Assembly (NCBI RefSeq): GCF_003719305.1
Contig: NZ_RARC01000011.1
Location: 124,001 to 188,000, forward strand
Length of the DNA stretch: 64,000 bases
Origin: Mycolicibacterium stellerae
GTDB taxonomy: Bacteria > Actinomycetota > Actinomycetes > Mycobacteriales > Mycobacteriaceae
Direction of reading: 5' to 3'
Shown: positions 25,862-37,107 of the stretch, one piece after another
How the letters are laid out: each line of letters starts with the position of its first letter
Numbering within the stretch: position 1 is the first letter of the stretch
Translations under genes and position numbers: made by a program
The notes under the pieces: model-generated
Told to the model about the DNA's origin: nothing
The model's database searches: none
Seen by the model: only the letters and a program-made list of their open reading frames with translations

Positions 25862-27775
25862 ATGCTTGAACAGATCCGCGGTCCCGCTGATCTGCAGCAC
25901 CTGACCCAGCCTCAGCTAACTGATCTCGCAGACGAGATCCGACAGTTCCTGATCCATAAGGTCGCTGCAACCGGCGGACATCTCGGCCCCAACCTCGGTG
26001 TCGTCGAGCTGACGCTTGCGCTGCACCGGGTGTTCGACTCGCCGCACGACCCGATCATCTTCGACACCGGTCATCAGGCCTACGTGCACAAGATGCTGAC
26101 CGGTCGGTGCCTCGAGTTCGACACGCTGCGCAAGAAGGACGGCCTTTCGGGCTACCCGTCGCGCGCCGAGAGCGACCATGACTGGGTCGAGTCCAGCCAC
26201 GCCAGCTCCGCGTTGTCCTACGCCGACGGGCTCGCCAAGGCGTTCGAGTTGACCGGTCACCGCAACCGGCACGTGGTCGCGGTCGTCGGAGACGGTGCGC
26301 TCACCGGTGGCATGTGCTGGGAGGCGCTGAACAACATCGCCGCGGCCCGCCGCCCCGTCGTGATCGTCGTCAACGACAACGGTCGCAGCTACGCTCCCAC
26401 CATCGGCGGGTTCGCCGATCACCTCGCGACGCTGCGTCTGCAGCCCGGCTACGAGAAGCTGTTGGAGAAGGGGCGCAGCGCGGTGCGTGGCATGCCGGTC
26501 ATCGGCGAGCTCTGCTACCAGTGCATGCACAGTGTGAAGGCCGGCCTGAAGGACGCGCTTTCCCCGCAGGTGATGTTCACCGATCTGGGGCTGAAGTATG
26601 TCGGGCCGATCGACGGGCACGACGAGCACGCCGTCGAGGTGGCGCTGCGCAACGCGCGCGGCTACAACGCGCCGGTGATCGTGCACGTCGTCACGCGCAA
26701 GGGCATGGGCTACGGGCCCGCCGAGAACGACGAGGCCGAGCAGATGCACTCCACGGGCGTCATCGACCCGCATACCGGGCTGGCCACCAACGTGCCGGGA
26801 CCGGGCTGGACGTCGACGTTCTCCGAGGCGCTGATCTCCTACGCCGCCAAACGCCGCGACATCGTTGCCATCACCGCCGCCATGCCCGGCCCGACGGGCT
26901 TGACCGCATTCGGCGACAAGTTCCCCGATCGGTTGTTCGACGTCGGCATCGCCGAGCAGCACGCGATGACGTCGGCCGCCGGCCTGGCGATGGGCGGCCT
27001 GCATCCGGTGGTCGCGATCTATTCGACGTTCCTGAACCGGGCGTTCGACCAGATCATGATGGACGTCGCTCTTCACAAGCTGCCGGTGACGCTGGTGCTC
27101 GACCGGTCCGGCGTTACCGGGCCCGACGGTGCCAGCCACAACGGCATGTGGGACCTTTCGATGCTCAACATCGTGCCAGGCATGCGGGTGGCCGCACCGC
27201 GTGACGCCGCTCGGCTGTATGAGGTACTCGGCGAGGCGTTGGAGGTCGCAGACGGGCCGACCGCATTGCGCTTCCCCAAAGGCGATGTCGGCGAAGACAT
27301 TCCGGCCCTCGAACGGCGAGACGGCATCGACCTGATCGCCGTCCCGGCCGACGGCTTTTCCGATGATGTGCTGCTGATCGCGGTCGGACCGTTCGCGTCG
27401 ATGGCGAAATCGGTCGCCGAACGGCTGCGTAACCAGGGCATCGGCGTGACGGTGATCGACCCGCGCTGGGTGCTGCCCGTGCCCGAGGCGATTGGCGGGC
27501 TCGCGAAGGCGCACAAGCTGGTGGTCACGTTGGAGGACAACGGCGTTCGCGGTGGCGTCGGCTCGGCCGTTTCGGCCGCGCTGCGGCGTGCCGAAATCGA
27601 TGTGCCGTGCCGCGACGTCGGGCTGCCGCAGGAATTCTTCGCACACGCATCCCGCGGTGAGCTGCTCGCCGACGTCGGCCTGACTGACCAGGTCATCGCA
27701 CGCCAGGTGACGGGCTGGGTGGCCGCGCTGGGCAGCCCGGTCTCCGAGCATGAGGTCAGCCAGCAGTTCGACTGA
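25862..27775 (+). CDS. dxs: 1-deoxy-D-xylulose-5-phosphate synthase
   Basis: A 637-residue thiamine-diphosphate enzyme condensing pyruvate and glyceraldehyde 3-phosphate, the first step of the MEP isoprenoid pathway that feeds decaprenyl phosphate and menaquinone. Visible are [14 protein letters not shown] (active-site His), the ThDP motif [16 protein letters not shown], the catalytic Glu in [14 protein letters not shown], and the transketolase C-terminal domain to residue 620. ATG at 25862 is chosen over GTG at 25859 because it is the family's usual start ([12 protein letters not shown]). The 3' end overlaps the convergent phosphatase gene by 20 bases. Confidence 0.97.
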   Translation: MLEQIRGPADLQHLTQPQLTDLADEIRQFLIHKVAATGGHLGPNLGVVELTLALHRVFDSPHDPIIFDTGHQAYVHKMLTGRCLEFDTLRKKDGLSGYPSRAESDHDWVESSHASSALSYADGLAKAFELTGHRNRHVVAVVGDGALTGGMCWEALNNIAAARRPVVIVVNDNGRSYAPTIGGFADHLATLRLQPGYEKLLEKGRSAVRGMPVIGELCYQCMHSVKAGLKDALSPQVMFTDLGLKYVGPIDGHDEHAVEVALRNARGYNAPVIVHVVTRKGMGYGPAENDEAEQMHSTGVIDPHTGLATNVPGPGWTSTFSEALISYAAKRRDIVAITAAMPGPTGLTAFGDKFPDRLFDVGIAEQHAMTSAAGLAMGGLHPVVAIYSTFLNRAFDQIMMDVALHKLPVTLVLDRSGVTGPDGASHNGMWDLSMLNIVPGMRVAAPRDAARLYEVLGEALEVADGPTALRFPKGDVGEDIPALERRDGIDLIAVPADGFSDDVLLIAVGPFASMAKSVAERLRNQGIGVTVIDPRWVLPVPEAIGGLAKAHKLVVTLEDNGVRGGVGSAVSAALRRAEIDVPCRDVGLPQEFFAHASRGELLADVGLTDQVIARQVTGWVAALGSPVSEHEVSQQFD

Positions 27776-29405
27776 GCGAAACCCGGCCCGCCTCCTGCAG
27801 CGTCGTCGATTTGTGCGGCTGCTCGAAGAACACCTCCGCGCTGCGGTGGTTGATCTCGACGGTGGCGATCGTGTTCCCGAACAGCGGACCGCAGACGTCG
27901 GTCCAGGTCATCGGCGGCGACAGCACTCCGCTGCGGCGCACCCACCAGCGGATGACGGCGGCCGCAGGTCTCGTCCATCCGAGCCTAAACGCCGGCTTGA
28001 CGAACATCGGAACGTAGTTGTGCACCGGCGAGCACACCAGCTGATGCACGGCGGCCCCATCGGCTGACACGCCGTCGAAGTCCGCGCGGGCGGCGTAACT
28101 ATGGTGCACGTCGCCGGACAGCACGTTGATCGTCGACGGGCCGTCGGGGTGGTTCGCGATTCGCGCGATCATCTCGCCGAGCCGTACGAAGGATTTGTAG
28201 AACGCCGGCCAGTGTTCGAAATCGCCTGCCTGCCGGACCTTTTCGCCGAGCGCGCCGCGCCAGCCGGGGCGGTCGGCGGCCCGTTCGTTCAGCGCCTCCA
28301 AATCACCGATGGCGGGCGGCATCAACCACGGCACCGATGAGGCGAGCAGCAGGTGGTCAAGCGTCTCCGGCTGCTCCTCGGCCTTGGACTCCAGCCAGCG
28401 GAACTCATTCTCGCCGATCATCATCCGCTCGCCGGACTCCAGGATCCGACCGTTGCGGGAGTCGACCATGATCAGCCGGCTGCGCCCGAGATCCCACCGG
28501 TAGCTGAACCGGATGCCCTTGCCGCAGTCGACCTCGCGGTCGGCGCGATCGGCCAGCTCGGCGAGATACGGCCAGGCGTCACCCTCGGTGGCGACGAGAC
28601 GCTGATAGTCCGCGTTGTCGGCCAACTCGGCCGGGCTCAGGTTTCCCAGGTGCTGATACACCCAGTAGGACGCCAGGCCGGCGCGGATCCGGTCGCGCCA
28701 CCACGGGGTTTTCGCCATCTCCGACCGCCAGGACGCCGAGGTGTTCCAGTCGTCGCGGATGTCGTGGTCGTCGAAGATCATCGCCGTCGGGACGGTGGAC
28801 ATCAGCCACCGGATCTCGGGATCGCCCCAGGAATGCCGGTAGAGCCGTTCGTATTCTGCGAAGCTGACGACCTCGTCGGGTGGGCGGTCGCCGTGCCTGT
28901 TGTGCCGTCGCCTGCTCACTCGGCGCTGCTCGTCGGGTGGCAGCTCGTCGGCGTAGAGCTGGTCGCCGAGCAGGATGAGCGCATCGGGCCAGTCGTCGAT
29001 CGGGCGGCCGGCCATCCTGGTCGCATACGAGTCCAGCGCGTCGTGCTTGAGCTTCTTCTCGATCTTGCGGACTTCGGTCTTCGGGTAGCGGCACGACCCG
29101 AAGATGGCGCGCAGTCGGTGCGCGCTCGCGGGGCCCCTGGTGCGGATCACGCTGGGCGGGAACTTGGCGAACGCCTCGTCGTCGATGGGCCACTGCGTCG
29201 CGCCGTCAATGCCGACCTGGTACTCGGTCACGCTGTCGGGCATCAGCCCGGTCACCAGGACGAGGGCGAAATGGTAGCCCTGCACCTCGAAGGTGCGTGC
29301 CGAGCACCCGAGAATCTCGACGGTGCAGGCATTTTCGGTTTGCACCCACACCAGCGCGGTGGTGTCGGAGACGTGCCGCAGCGCCGGGCCGAGGAGCAAT
29401 CCCAT
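27756..29405 (-). CDS. PhoD-like metallophosphatase
   Basis: A 549-residue cytoplasmic protein of the PhoD/alkaline phosphatase D family. The first 95 residues form the small N-terminal beta domain ([20 protein letters not shown]). The metal site is visible as [37 protein letters not shown] and [13 protein letters not shown]. These supply the Asp, His and Asn ligands for Fe/Ca. No Tat or Sec signal is seen at the chosen ATG (29405), unlike Bacillus PhoD, so it is probably intracellular. Substrate could be a phosphodiester or phospholipid. It converges with dxs and is 57 bases downstream of the RNase D gene. Confidence 0.85.
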   Translation of the reverse strand: MGLLLGPALRHVSDTTALVWVQTENACTVEILGCSARTFEVQGYHFALVLVTGLMPDSVTEYQVGIDGATQWPIDDEAFAKFPPSVIRTRGPASAHRLRAIFGSCRYPKTEVRKIEKKLKHDALDSYATRMAGRPIDDWPDALILLGDQLYADELPPDEQRRVSRRRHNRHGDRPPDEVVSFAEYERLYRHSWGDPEIRWLMSTVPTAMIFDDHDIRDDWNTSASWRSEMAKTPWWRDRIRAGLASYWVYQHLGNLSPAELADNADYQRLVATEGDAWPYLAELADRADREVDCGKGIRFSYRWDLGRSRLIMVDSRNGRILESGERMMIGENEFRWLESKAEEQPETLDHLLLASSVPWLMPPAIGDLEALNERAADRPGWRGALGEKVRQAGDFEHWPAFYKSFVRLGEMIARIANHPDGPSTINVLSGDVHHSYAARADFDGVSADGAAVHQLVCSPVHNYVPMFVKPAFRLGWTRPAAAVIRWWVRRSGVLSPPMTWTDVCGPLFGNTIATVEINHRSAEVFFEQPHKSTTLQEAGRVSLSRTAG

Positions 29406-29462
29406 CGAATTGAGCCTAGGGGAGGGCTGACCCGTCGTGGAAGAGTGCCCATATCGACCGTG

Positions 29463-30728
29463 TCATGGCGCAGGGGTAGCAGCCAGCGCCGCGGCGAGAA
29501 CCGGTACGACGAGTTCGCGTTGCCACTGACGGGCCTGCGCATCGCGCAGAAAGTCCTCGACCGCGGCTTCGGTGTCGTCGGCAGGCTGCCAGTCCCAGCA
29601 CAGCCGGCGCACCACCTCGGGTGTGAGCAGGTTCTCGGTGGGCACCAACACCCGCTGCGACAGTTCGATGAGGCCGGCGCGGGCCGCTTCCAGCCGTGCG
29701 GCCGCCTCGGGTTTGCGACGCGCCCATCGCGACGCAGGCGGCGGACCGCTCTGCGGTTCCGACACCTCAGGCTGCTCGTCGCTGTCGCGGGCGCGGCTCA
29801 GCGCGTCCAGCCAGACCTGCGCGGAGCGCCGCTGTTTGGATCCGCCGAACACGGGCAGCGCAATGAGGTCCTCGAGGGTTTTCGGGTCGGCGGTGGCGGC
29901 GCTGATGATCGCGGCGTCGGGCAGGATGCGCCCAGGCGCGATGTCACGCCTGCGGGCGATGTGGTCGCGGGTCGTCCACAGCTCGCGCACGGCGGCCATG
30001 GTGCGGCGGTCACGCACCTTGTGGATGCCCGATGTGCGACGCCACCTGTCCCGTCGCGTCGGTGCGCCTTCGAAGGTGCGCAGATACTCGAACTCCTGGG
30101 CGGCCCAATCGGACTTCCCCTGTTCGGCGAGCACCGCAGCGATGGCGTTCCGCAGTTCGACCAGCACTTCCACGTCAAGGGCGGCGTAGTTCAGCCACTC
30201 GGGCGGCAGGGGGCGCTTGGACCAGTCGGCGGCACCGTGGCCCTTCTTCAGGCCGAGGCCAAGCAGCCGCTGCACCATCGTCGCCAGGTTCACCCGGTCG
30301 TAGCCGGCGAGTCGGCCAGCCAACTCGGTGTCATAGAGCGTCGTCGGTGTCATGCCGATTTCGCCGAGGCACGGCAGGTCCTGGTCGGCGGCGTGCAGTA
30401 CCCACTCATCGGTGCGCAGCACCTCGGCGACCGGCGCGAGTGTGGTGAGCGTGTCGGCGCCGTGGTTGACCGGATCGATCAGCACGGTGCCCGCGCCCGC
30501 GCGCCGGATCTGCACCAGGTACGCCCGGTTCGAATAGCGAAAGCCCGATGCTCGTTCGGCATCGACCGCGAACGGGCCGTGTCCGGCCGCTAAAAGTGTT
30601 GCGGCATCGCCAATTTCGTATTTTGTGACGGCCAGCGGCGGCACACCGTCGGCAGGCGCCAGTAGTGGCGTGGCTTCGGGTTCTGCGGTGTCCGCTGGCT
30701 CGGCTCCGCCGGAGTCGGCGTCGGTCAT
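29463..30728 (-). CDS. rnd: Ribonuclease D family 3'-5' exonuclease
   Basis: A 421-residue protein with a DEDDy exonuclease domain and an HRDC domain. Exo I is FAVDAERASGF (DxE), Exo II is VLHAADQDLPCL, and Exo III is YAALDVEVLVEL (Yx3D). The HRDC region lies at about 225-300 (RTMAAVRELWTTRDHIARRR, LEDLIALPVF). It would trim tRNA and other stable RNA 3' ends. It corresponds to Rv2681. The gene lies one base after the DUF3000 gene, so they form an operon divergent from hemE. The C-terminal 110 residues are actinobacterial-specific. Confidence 0.9.
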   Translation of the reverse strand: MTDADSGGAEPADTAEPEATPLLAPADGVPPLAVTKYEIGDAATLLAAGHGPFAVDAERASGFRYSNRAYLVQIRRAGAGTVLIDPVNHGADTLTTLAPVAEVLRTDEWVLHAADQDLPCLGEIGMTPTTLYDTELAGRLAGYDRVNLATMVQRLLGLGLKKGHGAADWSKRPLPPEWLNYAALDVEVLVELRNAIAAVLAEQGKSDWAAQEFEYLRTFEGAPTRRDRWRRTSGIHKVRDRRTMAAVRELWTTRDHIARRRDIAPGRILPDAAIISAATADPKTLEDLIALPVFGGSKQRRSAQVWLDALSRARDSDEQPEVSEPQSGPPPASRWARRKPEAAARLEAARAGLIELSQRVLVPTENLLTPEVVRRLCWDWQPADDTEAAVEDFLRDAQARQWQRELVVPVLAAALAATPAP

Positions 30729-30729
30729 C

Positions 30730-31311
30730 TCAAGCGCGGGTGCGTGACTTCAGATCGGTCACCCCGGCGGGCGGCAGGCCCGCGGCGTGCTCGAGCACTG
30801 AGCAGAATGCAGCCACGTGCGGGCCCAGTTCCAGCGTCGTCGCGGTCCAGGATGCGCGCAGCTCCAGCTGATGGGCCCGCGGCGGCCCGGAGATGTCGCC
30901 GTAGCGCACGGACGTGGTGGCGGTGACGGTTCCGCCGAGGGCGGTGACGTGCTCGGTGTTCGCCTCCAACGCGTCGACCAGCCAGCTCCAGGCCACTTCG
31001 GGCAGCAGCGGATCGACGGCCTCGCTGGAGTCGAGATCGGCCTGCACGTAGGCGACCAGGCGCATTGTGCCGTCCCATGCCTCTGCGCCCTCGGGGTCGT
31101 GCAGCAGGATCAATCGACCGAACGCATCGCCATCGGACTGCTCGGGCACGATGGCGGACTCGGGATGGCGCACTTCGGCGCCGAGGGCGTAGCTGAACGG
31201 CGCCAGGCGTTGCGGCGGCCGGATCGGGCCGAGCTCGATCTCCGGTCGCACGGTGGTGGCATTCATCGCAGCGACCGCTTCCCGGAACTGAGCCGGTTCG
31301 GCGGTGGTCAC
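30730..31311 (-). CDS. DUF3000 family protein
   Basis: A 193-residue cytoplasmic protein of the DUF3000 family (Rv2680 position). Conserved stretches are [20 protein letters not shown] near 23, [20 protein letters not shown] near 65 and the segment [20 protein letters not shown] near 133. No catalytic motif is evident. GTG at 31311 gives [16 protein letters not shown]; longer upstream frames run into hemE and are not used. In actinobacteria the family is persistently linked to the RNase D gene, which suggests an RNA-related role. Function is not established. Confidence 0.86.
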   Translation of the reverse strand: MTTAEPAQFREAVAAMNATTVRPEIELGPIRPPQRLAPFSYALGAEVRHPESAIVPEQSDGDAFGRLILLHDPEGAEAWDGTMRLVAYVQADLDSSEAVDPLLPEVAWSWLVDALEANTEHVTALGGTVTATTSVRYGDISGPPRAHQLELRASWTATTLELGPHVAAFCSVLEHAAGLPPAGVTDLKSRTRA

Positions 31312-31419
31312 CGCCCTGACGGTAGACCATCTGGCCAGGTCTGTGCGCAGGCGCGCCGTATCTGTCGCAGGTGGACGCCAAAGCACCCACGGTCGGCGGC
31401 CATGGCAGCATTGATGCCG

Positions 31420-32481
31420 ATGAATACGCGTCGTGAGCTGCCGGAGTCGCCGTATCTGGCCGCCGCAGGAGGCCGGAAGCCGAGCCGGGTCCCTGTCTGG
31501 TTCATGCGGCAGGCGGGGCGTTCGCTGCCCGAGTACCGGGCGCTGCGCGCGAAGAACACGATGATGCAGGCCTGCTTCGACGCCGACCTGATCACCGAGA
31601 TCACGCTGCAGCCGGTGCGCAGGCACGGCGTCGACGCCGCCATCCTGTTCTCCGACATCGTCGTGCCGCTGCGGGCGTCGGGCATCGACCTGGACATCGT
31701 GCCCGACGTCGGGCCGGTGATCGAGCACCCGATCCGCACTGCCGCAGATGTCGCCGAGATGAAACCCCTTGAGCCCGAGGGTGTTGCGCCCGTCGCCGAG
31801 GCCGTTTCGCACCTCGTAGCCGCGCTGGGCGACGTTCCCCTCATCGGGTTCGCCGGCGCCCCGTTCACGCTGGCGTCCTACCTGATCGAGGGCGGACCGA
31901 GCCGCAACCACGAGCGCACCAAGGCGATGATGCTCGGTGAGACCGGCACCTGGCACGCGCTGATGACGGCCCTGTCCGATATCACCACCGCGTTCCTGAA
32001 AGTTCAGGTCGACGCCGGTGTCGATGCTATCCAGATGTTCGATTCGTGGGCAGGCACGCTGTCGCTGGCCGACTACAGCACCTACGTGCTACCGCACAGC
32101 ACGCGGGTGTTCGAGGCGTTGGCCGCCGACGGGGTGCCGATGACGCACTTCGGTGTCGGCACCGCGGAGTTGCTCGGCGCGATGTCAGATGCGGTGGCGG
32201 CCGCGGCCCACCCCGTCGTCGGCGTGGACTGGCGCACGTCGCTGACCGACGCCGCGGCCAGGGTGACGCCCGGCACCGCACTGCAGGGCAACCTCGACCC
32301 GGTGGTGCTGCTGGCAGGCCTGCCGGTGGCCGAGCGTGCGGCCCGTGCGGTGGTCGAGGACGGGCGTCGCGCGGTCGACGCGGGCGCGGCCGGCCACGTT
32401 TTCAACCTGGGACACGGCGTGCTGCCACCGACCGATCCCGGCGTCATCACAGAGGTGGTCGCACTGGTGCATTCGCTGTGA
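31420..32481 (+). CDS. hemE: Uroporphyrinogen decarboxylase
   Basis: A 353-residue enzyme that removes four carboxyls from uroporphyrinogen III to give coproporphyrinogen III. The substrate loop [16 protein letters not shown] carries the two conserved arginines, and [11 protein letters not shown] carries the essential Asp. Also seen are [20 protein letters not shown] and LQGNLDP. The ATG at 31420 ([15 protein letters not shown]) matches the M. tuberculosis N-terminus; ATGs at 31402 and 31414 are in frame upstream. The TGA overlaps the hemY GTG, so hemE, hemY and hemQ form one operon. The enoyl-CoA hydratase gene I recall between DUF3000 and hemE in M. tuberculosis is absent. Confidence 0.96.
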   Translation: MNTRRELPESPYLAAAGGRKPSRVPVWFMRQAGRSLPEYRALRAKNTMMQACFDADLITEITLQPVRRHGVDAAILFSDIVVPLRASGIDLDIVPDVGPVIEHPIRTAADVAEMKPLEPEGVAPVAEAVSHLVAALGDVPLIGFAGAPFTLASYLIEGGPSRNHERTKAMMLGETGTWHALMTALSDITTAFLKVQVDAGVDAIQMFDSWAGTLSLADYSTYVLPHSTRVFEALAADGVPMTHFGVGTAELLGAMSDAVAAAAHPVVGVDWRTSLTDAAARVTPGTALQGNLDPVVLLAGLPVAERAARAVVEDGRRAVDAGAAGHVFNLGHGVLPPTDPGVITEVVALVHSL

Positions 32482-33833
32482 CCCCGTCCTATTGTGTTGT
32501 CGGAGGGGGTATTGCGGGCCTCGTCGCCGCATACCGGCTTCGGGTCACGCTCGGGGACGACGCCCATATCACCCTGTTCGATCCGGCTGACCGGCTTGGC
32601 GGTGCGCTTCGCACCGAACAGCTCGGCGGTCAGCCGATCGATATCGGCGCCGAGGCGTTCGTCGCACGGCGCCCCGAAGTGCCTACGCTGCTGGCCGAGC
32701 TGGGGCTTGCCGACAGGCAGATCGGTACGACGGGCGTGCGGCCGCTGATCTACAGCCAGGGACGGCTGCACGAGCTGCCGCGCGACACGCTCAACGGCAT
32801 CCCGACCGACCCGTCATCGATGACCGGTCTCGTCGACGACGCCACGATCCGGCGGATGTTGTCTGAACCCGCCCGCCCGTTGACCTGGCGGCCCGGTGCA
32901 GATCCCGCGGTCGCAGAGCTGGTCGGCGATCGGTTCGGCGACCAGGTGGTGACGCGATCCGTCGACCCGCTTCTGGCGGGCGTGTACGCGGGCTCGGCCG
33001 CCACGATCGGGCTGCGGTCGGCCGTTCCGACGTTGGCCGCGGTGCTCGATCGCGGCGCACGCAACCTCACCGAGGCGGTGCGCGCGGCCTTGCCGCCTGC
33101 CACGGGCGGATCGGTGTTCGGGGCGATCGACGGCGGCTACGCGGTATTGCTTGACGAACTGATCCGGCGTGCTGACTTCCACTGGGCTCAGGTGGGCGTC
33201 GAGCGGCTGGTGCGCCACGGCGGTGGATGGCAACTAGTCGACGACGAGGGCGGTGACTGGCGCGCCGATGGAGTCCTGCTCGCCGTGCCTGCTCCTCGGT
33301 TGGCCACGATCGTCGCGGGCGTGGCACCGTCGGCTGCAGCCGCCGCGCGACAGATCAAGGTGGCGTCGACGGCGTTGGTTGCGTTGGCGATGCCGGGCGG
33401 GACTCCGGTGCCCGATCGTTCGGGCGTGCTGGTGGCGGCCTCGGAACGCTTGCACGCCAAGGCGATCACGCTTTCGTCGCGCAAATGGGGGTCGCGTGGA
33501 AATGTGGAGCTGGTTCGGCTGTCGTTCGGCCGGTATGGCGACGACCTTGCACACCGCGTCGGCGACGACGACCTGCTGTCCTGGGCGGCAGAGGACCTCG
33601 CGGCGGTTTTCGGCGTCACCGACGAACCGTTCGACTGCCTGGTGCACCGGTGGATCGACGCCATGCCGCAGTACGGGCCCGGGCACGGCGGCCTGATCGC
33701 CGAACTGCGTGCCAGCCTTCCGCCGTCGCTCGCGGTGGCGGGCGCCTACCTGGACGGCATCGGGGTGCCCGCCTGCATCGCGGCGGCCACCAGGGCGGCG
33801 GCGTCGCTGGTCACACCGCGCGTGGCACGATAG
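32478..33833 (+). CDS. hemY: Coproporphyrinogen III oxidase, HemY/CgoX type (FAD)
   Basis: A 451-residue flavoprotein. The N-terminal dinucleotide motif [15 protein letters not shown] and the following FDPADRLGG bind FAD. A second family block is [17 protein letters not shown], and the C-terminal FAD-contact region is [18 protein letters not shown]. In actinobacteria this enzyme oxidises coproporphyrinogen III to coproporphyrin III within the coproporphyrin-dependent pathway, although it is often annotated as protoporphyrinogen oxidase. The presence of hemQ right after it supports that reading. GTG at 32478 overlaps the hemE stop. Confidence 0.92.
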   Translation: MTPSYCVVGGGIAGLVAAYRLRVTLGDDAHITLFDPADRLGGALRTEQLGGQPIDIGAEAFVARRPEVPTLLAELGLADRQIGTTGVRPLIYSQGRLHELPRDTLNGIPTDPSSMTGLVDDATIRRMLSEPARPLTWRPGADPAVAELVGDRFGDQVVTRSVDPLLAGVYAGSAATIGLRSAVPTLAAVLDRGARNLTEAVRAALPPATGGSVFGAIDGGYAVLLDELIRRADFHWAQVGVERLVRHGGGWQLVDDEGGDWRADGVLLAVPAPRLATIVAGVAPSAAAAARQIKVASTALVALAMPGGTPVPDRSGVLVAASERLHAKAITLSSRKWGSRGNVELVRLSFGRYGDDLAHRVGDDDLLSWAAEDLAAVFGVTDEPFDCLVHRWIDAMPQYGPGHGGLIAELRASLPPSLAVAGAYLDGIGVPACIAAATRAAASLVTPRVAR

Positions 33834-33838
33834 GACAC

Positions 33839-34534
33839 ATGTCTCGGCTGGATTATGACGCCCTCAATTCGACGGTGCGCTACCTGATGTTCTCGGTCTT
33901 CGCGGTGCGCCAGGGCGCTCTGGGCGACGAGCGGGAGTCGATCCTCGACGACACCGCGACGTTCCTCAAGCAGCAGGAAGACAACGGCGTCGTGGTCCGC
34001 GGCCTCTACGACGTCGCGGGGTTGCGCGCGGACGCCGATTTCATGATCTGGACCCACGCCGAGCGGGTGGAGGCGCTGCAGGCCACCTACTCCGACTTCC
34101 GCAGGACCACGACGCTTGGCCGGGCCAGCACCCCGGTGTGGAGCGTGGTTGCGCTGCACCGGCCCGCGGAGTTCAACAAGAGCCACATCCCGGCCTTTCT
34201 TGCGGGTGAAGAGCCCGGCGCCTACATCTGCGTGTACCCGTTCGTCCGATCCCTTGACTGGTATCTGCTTCCCGACGATGAGCGACGCCGCATGCTCGCC
34301 GAACACGGTATGGCGGCGCGTGGATACAAGGACGTCCGGGCCAATACCGTGCCCGCGTTCGCCCTGGGGGACTACGAGTGGATCCTGGCGTTCGAGGCGC
34401 CCGAACTGCACCGCATCGTCGACCTGATGCGTGACTTGCGCGCCACCGACGCCCGCAGGCACGTCCGCGAGGAGACGCCGTTCTTCACCGGCCCCCGCGT
34501 CGGTGTTGAGGAACTGATCGCCAAGCTCCCCTGA
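33839..34534 (+). CDS. hemQ: Coproheme decarboxylase HemQ (chlorite-dismutase family)
   Basis: A 231-residue haem enzyme that oxidatively decarboxylates iron-coproporphyrin III to haem b, the last step of the coproporphyrin-dependent pathway. The conserved core is [37 protein letters not shown] and [15 protein letters not shown]; the last contains the His expected to coordinate iron. The family Tyr in VYPFVRS is present. It ends a three-gene operon with hemE and hemY. It corresponds to Rv2676c. ATG at 33839 lies five bases after the hemY stop and gives [10 protein letters not shown]. Confidence 0.94.
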   Translation: MSRLDYDALNSTVRYLMFSVFAVRQGALGDERESILDDTATFLKQQEDNGVVVRGLYDVAGLRADADFMIWTHAERVEALQATYSDFRRTTTLGRASTPVWSVVALHRPAEFNKSHIPAFLAGEEPGAYICVYPFVRSLDWYLLPDDERRRMLAEHGMAARGYKDVRANTVPAFALGDYEWILAFEAPELHRIVDLMRDLRATDARRHVREETPFFTGPRVGVEELIAKLP

Positions 34535-34731
34535 TCGACTCCAGATTGCGTTTGCTGGCGTGGGTCGGAGAGGTTTGAATCCGAAACATCCGTCGATGTC
34601 GGTAACAGCCTTGCCGGTGCACGGCGTGTTCACGGCCGTACAAAGGCCGCAACAACAGCCAGTCGGCAAATACCCCTGATTGTTTGCTGTACAGCTTTCG
34701 CCTGTGCCAATTTATTGCTAGCGTGGGACCT

Positions 34732-37107
34732 ATGTCCAGAACAGCGTGGGTGGGGGTTGGCGCTGTCACCGCATGCGTTGCCTTCGCTGGGACCCTGATC
34801 GGGCAGTGGGGCGGCTATCCCTTCGCCAAAGCCGTTGCCGATTACGGCCTGTTTGCGTTCGCTGTTTTCGCGGCAGGGTGCAGCGCGCTGGCTGCCTCGT
34901 CGGTCGACGGGCGGCAGCGGCGCGCATGGATCTGCCTGACGGTCGGCCTGTCTGGTTGGGCCGGGGGCGAGGCGCTCTGGATCCTCTACGAGCAGGTGCT
35001 GCATCGGTCTCCGTTCCCGTCGCTTGCCGATGCCGGCTATCTGCTGTTCCCCATCGGCGCAGGCGTCGCGATCGCGCTTTTCCCCGCTGGGTACTCGGGG
35101 CACTCACGGGTCCGTCTCATGTTCGACGGGGCCATCGTCGCGATCGCGCTGTTCGAGATCTCGTGGGTGCTCGTGATGCGCGGGGTCTACGACGCAGGCC
35201 ATGCGAGCACACTCGCGTTGGGGCTTTCACTGACCTACCCGGTCGCCGATATCGCGATCCTGACCGTCGCATTCCTGGTGCTCGCGCGAGCCCGTACGGG
35301 CCGGCGCATGGCGCTGGCGATGCTCGCCGCCGGTGTCCTAGGGATGGCGTTGTCGGACAGCGCATTCGCCTATCTCACCGCCCACGGTCAGTACTACAGC
35401 GGCCACGTCATCGACATCGGCTGGGCGGCGGCACTTCTCACCTTCGGCATGGCGGCGCTGGTCAGTCGCCGTGTTCGCGAGCCCGAGGTGGTCGTGTCGC
35501 AGGTGACATCCGATATCTCGATGTGGCTGCCGTACATACCGGTCGCGTTCGCGGCCCTGGTGTGCATCCCCGCCTACTTCCCGGCGCCCGGCCTCGGCCC
35601 GATCCTCGTCTCGTCGACACTGCTGATGGGGGCGGTGATGGCGAGGCAGTACGTGGTGGTGCGGCAAAACCGGCGACTGCTGAAGTTGGTGGCCGACCAG
35701 GCATTGCGCGACACGCTCACCGGGCTGGCCAACCGCGACCTGTTCAACGACCGGCTGATGCACGCGGTGCAGTTGCACGAGAACGACAGCCAGTCGGTGG
35801 CCGTGCTGTCGATGGACCTCGATGATTTCAAGCTGGTCAACGACAGCCTGGGGCATCCCGCGGGCGACGCCCTGCTGATGCAGGCCGCGGAGAGACTGCT
35901 CGGCTGCGTGCGGACCTCCGACACCGTGGCACGGGTGGGCGGCGACGAGTTCGCGGTGTTGATGGAAGGTCTGCCAGAGCTGTCGCGGCTGGTCGCACAT
36001 CGCGTGGTCGGCGCGTTCGAGGAACCCTTCGTCATCGACGGGCAACAGCTGCTGATGCGGCCAAGCGTCGGGCTCGCGGTGGCGTCGTCGGCCAACCCCG
36101 ATCTGTCGGCGGACATGCTGCTCAAGCAGGCGGACGTGGCGATGTATTCGGCCAAGCGCTCGAAGTCCGGCGGTCTGCACACCTTCACGCCGGATATGGC
36201 GCTGGCCGATCTCAACGAGGTCGAGCTGCCGACCGACGTCAGCGAGACCACGGAACGCGGTGCGGCAGTGCGGCTTCTCGGCGAGCTCCGGCACGCGATC
36301 GACCACGGCGACCTGACCGTGTTCTACCAACCGAAGTTCGACCTGCGCACCGGTGATGTCGTCGGCGTCGAAGCCCTCGTTCGGTGGCCGCACCCGAAGC
36401 GCGGGCTGCTCGGCCCTGCCCATTTTCTGCCGCTGGTTCGCAAACGCGGCCTGATGCGGGCGGTCACCGACATCGTGCTCAACCAGGCCCTCGACGATGC
36501 CGCCGAATGGCAAGCGCTGGGCATCGGCGTACCGATTGCGGTGAACGTGTTCGCCCCGTCCCTCGGTGATCTCGATCTGCCCACCCACATCGCCTCCGCG
36601 CTCGCCATCCGCAACCTGAACCCGAAAGACTTGACGATCGAGATCACCGAAGACTTCCTTCTTGACAACATCGAACGGACGCGCTCGGTGCTGGAACGGT
36701 TGCGGCAGCGGGGAATTCGCATCGCCATTGATGATTTCGGCAGTGGTTATTCGGCCCTGTGGTATCTGCGGGAACTGGCCATTGACGAAGTGAAACTCGA
36801 CAGGCATTTCATCGCACCCATCCGCGTCGACGCGCGGGCTGCCGCAGTCGTGCGCGGTGTCGTCGACCTCGCGCACGTCCTCGGCGTCACGACCGTCGCC
36901 GAGGGGGTGGAAAACGCCGAGACCGCAGAGCGGCTGCGGGAGTTCGGTTGCGAGGTGGCGCAGGGGTACTACTACAGCCCGCCGGTGAGCGCCGCAGCGA
37001 TGATGAACTTGCTTGCCGCCGGCCAGCCGAAGGGCGTGGCACGGGCCGAGTTCGAGAAGCTGGGAGCTACGAGCCTGCCGGGACCAGCCGCAACGAAATC
37101 GAGTTGA
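34732..37107 (+). CDS. Membrane GGDEF-EAL c-di-GMP cyclase/phosphodiesterase
   Basis: A 791-residue protein. Residues 5-315 contain about nine membrane helices forming a sensor. The GGDEF domain covers 320-480 with intact GGDEF at 403-407 and an RxxD inhibitory site at 394-397 (RTSD). The EAL domain covers 510-765 with EAL at 547-549 and the metal/catalytic segments NVFAPSL, EITEDF, DDFGSGYSALW, VKLDRHF and AEGVE. Both activities therefore look possible. ATG at 34732 is used; TAGCGT at 34719-34724 would start transcription right at this codon, suggesting a leaderless message. It stands where I recall a methyltransferase in M. tuberculosis. It overlaps msrB by 41 bases. Confidence 0.88.
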   Translation: MSRTAWVGVGAVTACVAFAGTLIGQWGGYPFAKAVADYGLFAFAVFAAGCSALAASSVDGRQRRAWICLTVGLSGWAGGEALWILYEQVLHRSPFPSLADAGYLLFPIGAGVAIALFPAGYSGHSRVRLMFDGAIVAIALFEISWVLVMRGVYDAGHASTLALGLSLTYPVADIAILTVAFLVLARARTGRRMALAMLAAGVLGMALSDSAFAYLTAHGQYYSGHVIDIGWAAALLTFGMAALVSRRVREPEVVVSQVTSDISMWLPYIPVAFAALVCIPAYFPAPGLGPILVSSTLLMGAVMARQYVVVRQNRRLLKLVADQALRDTLTGLANRDLFNDRLMHAVQLHENDSQSVAVLSMDLDDFKLVNDSLGHPAGDALLMQAAERLLGCVRTSDTVARVGGDEFAVLMEGLPELSRLVAHRVVGAFEEPFVIDGQQLLMRPSVGLAVASSANPDLSADMLLKQADVAMYSAKRSKSGGLHTFTPDMALADLNEVELPTDVSETTERGAAVRLLGELRHAIDHGDLTVFYQPKFDLRTGDVVGVEALVRWPHPKRGLLGPAHFLPLVRKRGLMRAVTDIVLNQALDDAAEWQALGIGVPIAVNVFAPSLGDLDLPTHIASALAIRNLNPKDLTIEITEDFLLDNIERTRSVLERLRQRGIRIAIDDFGSGYSALWYLRELAIDEVKLDRHFIAPIRVDARAAAVVRGVVDLAHVLGVTTVAEGVENAETAERLREFGCEVAQGYYYSPPVSAAAMMNLLAAGQPKGVARAEFEKLGATSLPGPAATKSS

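Noticed and set aside
25916..27751. 611-residue minus-strand frame opposite dxs
   Set aside because: Shadow of dxs, rich in His and Arg; no motif or ribosome site.
28353..30593. 746-residue plus-strand frame opposite PhoD and RNase D genes
   Set aside because: It is antisense to two genes with clear catalytic motifs, has a Val/Gly/Arg bias and no family feature.
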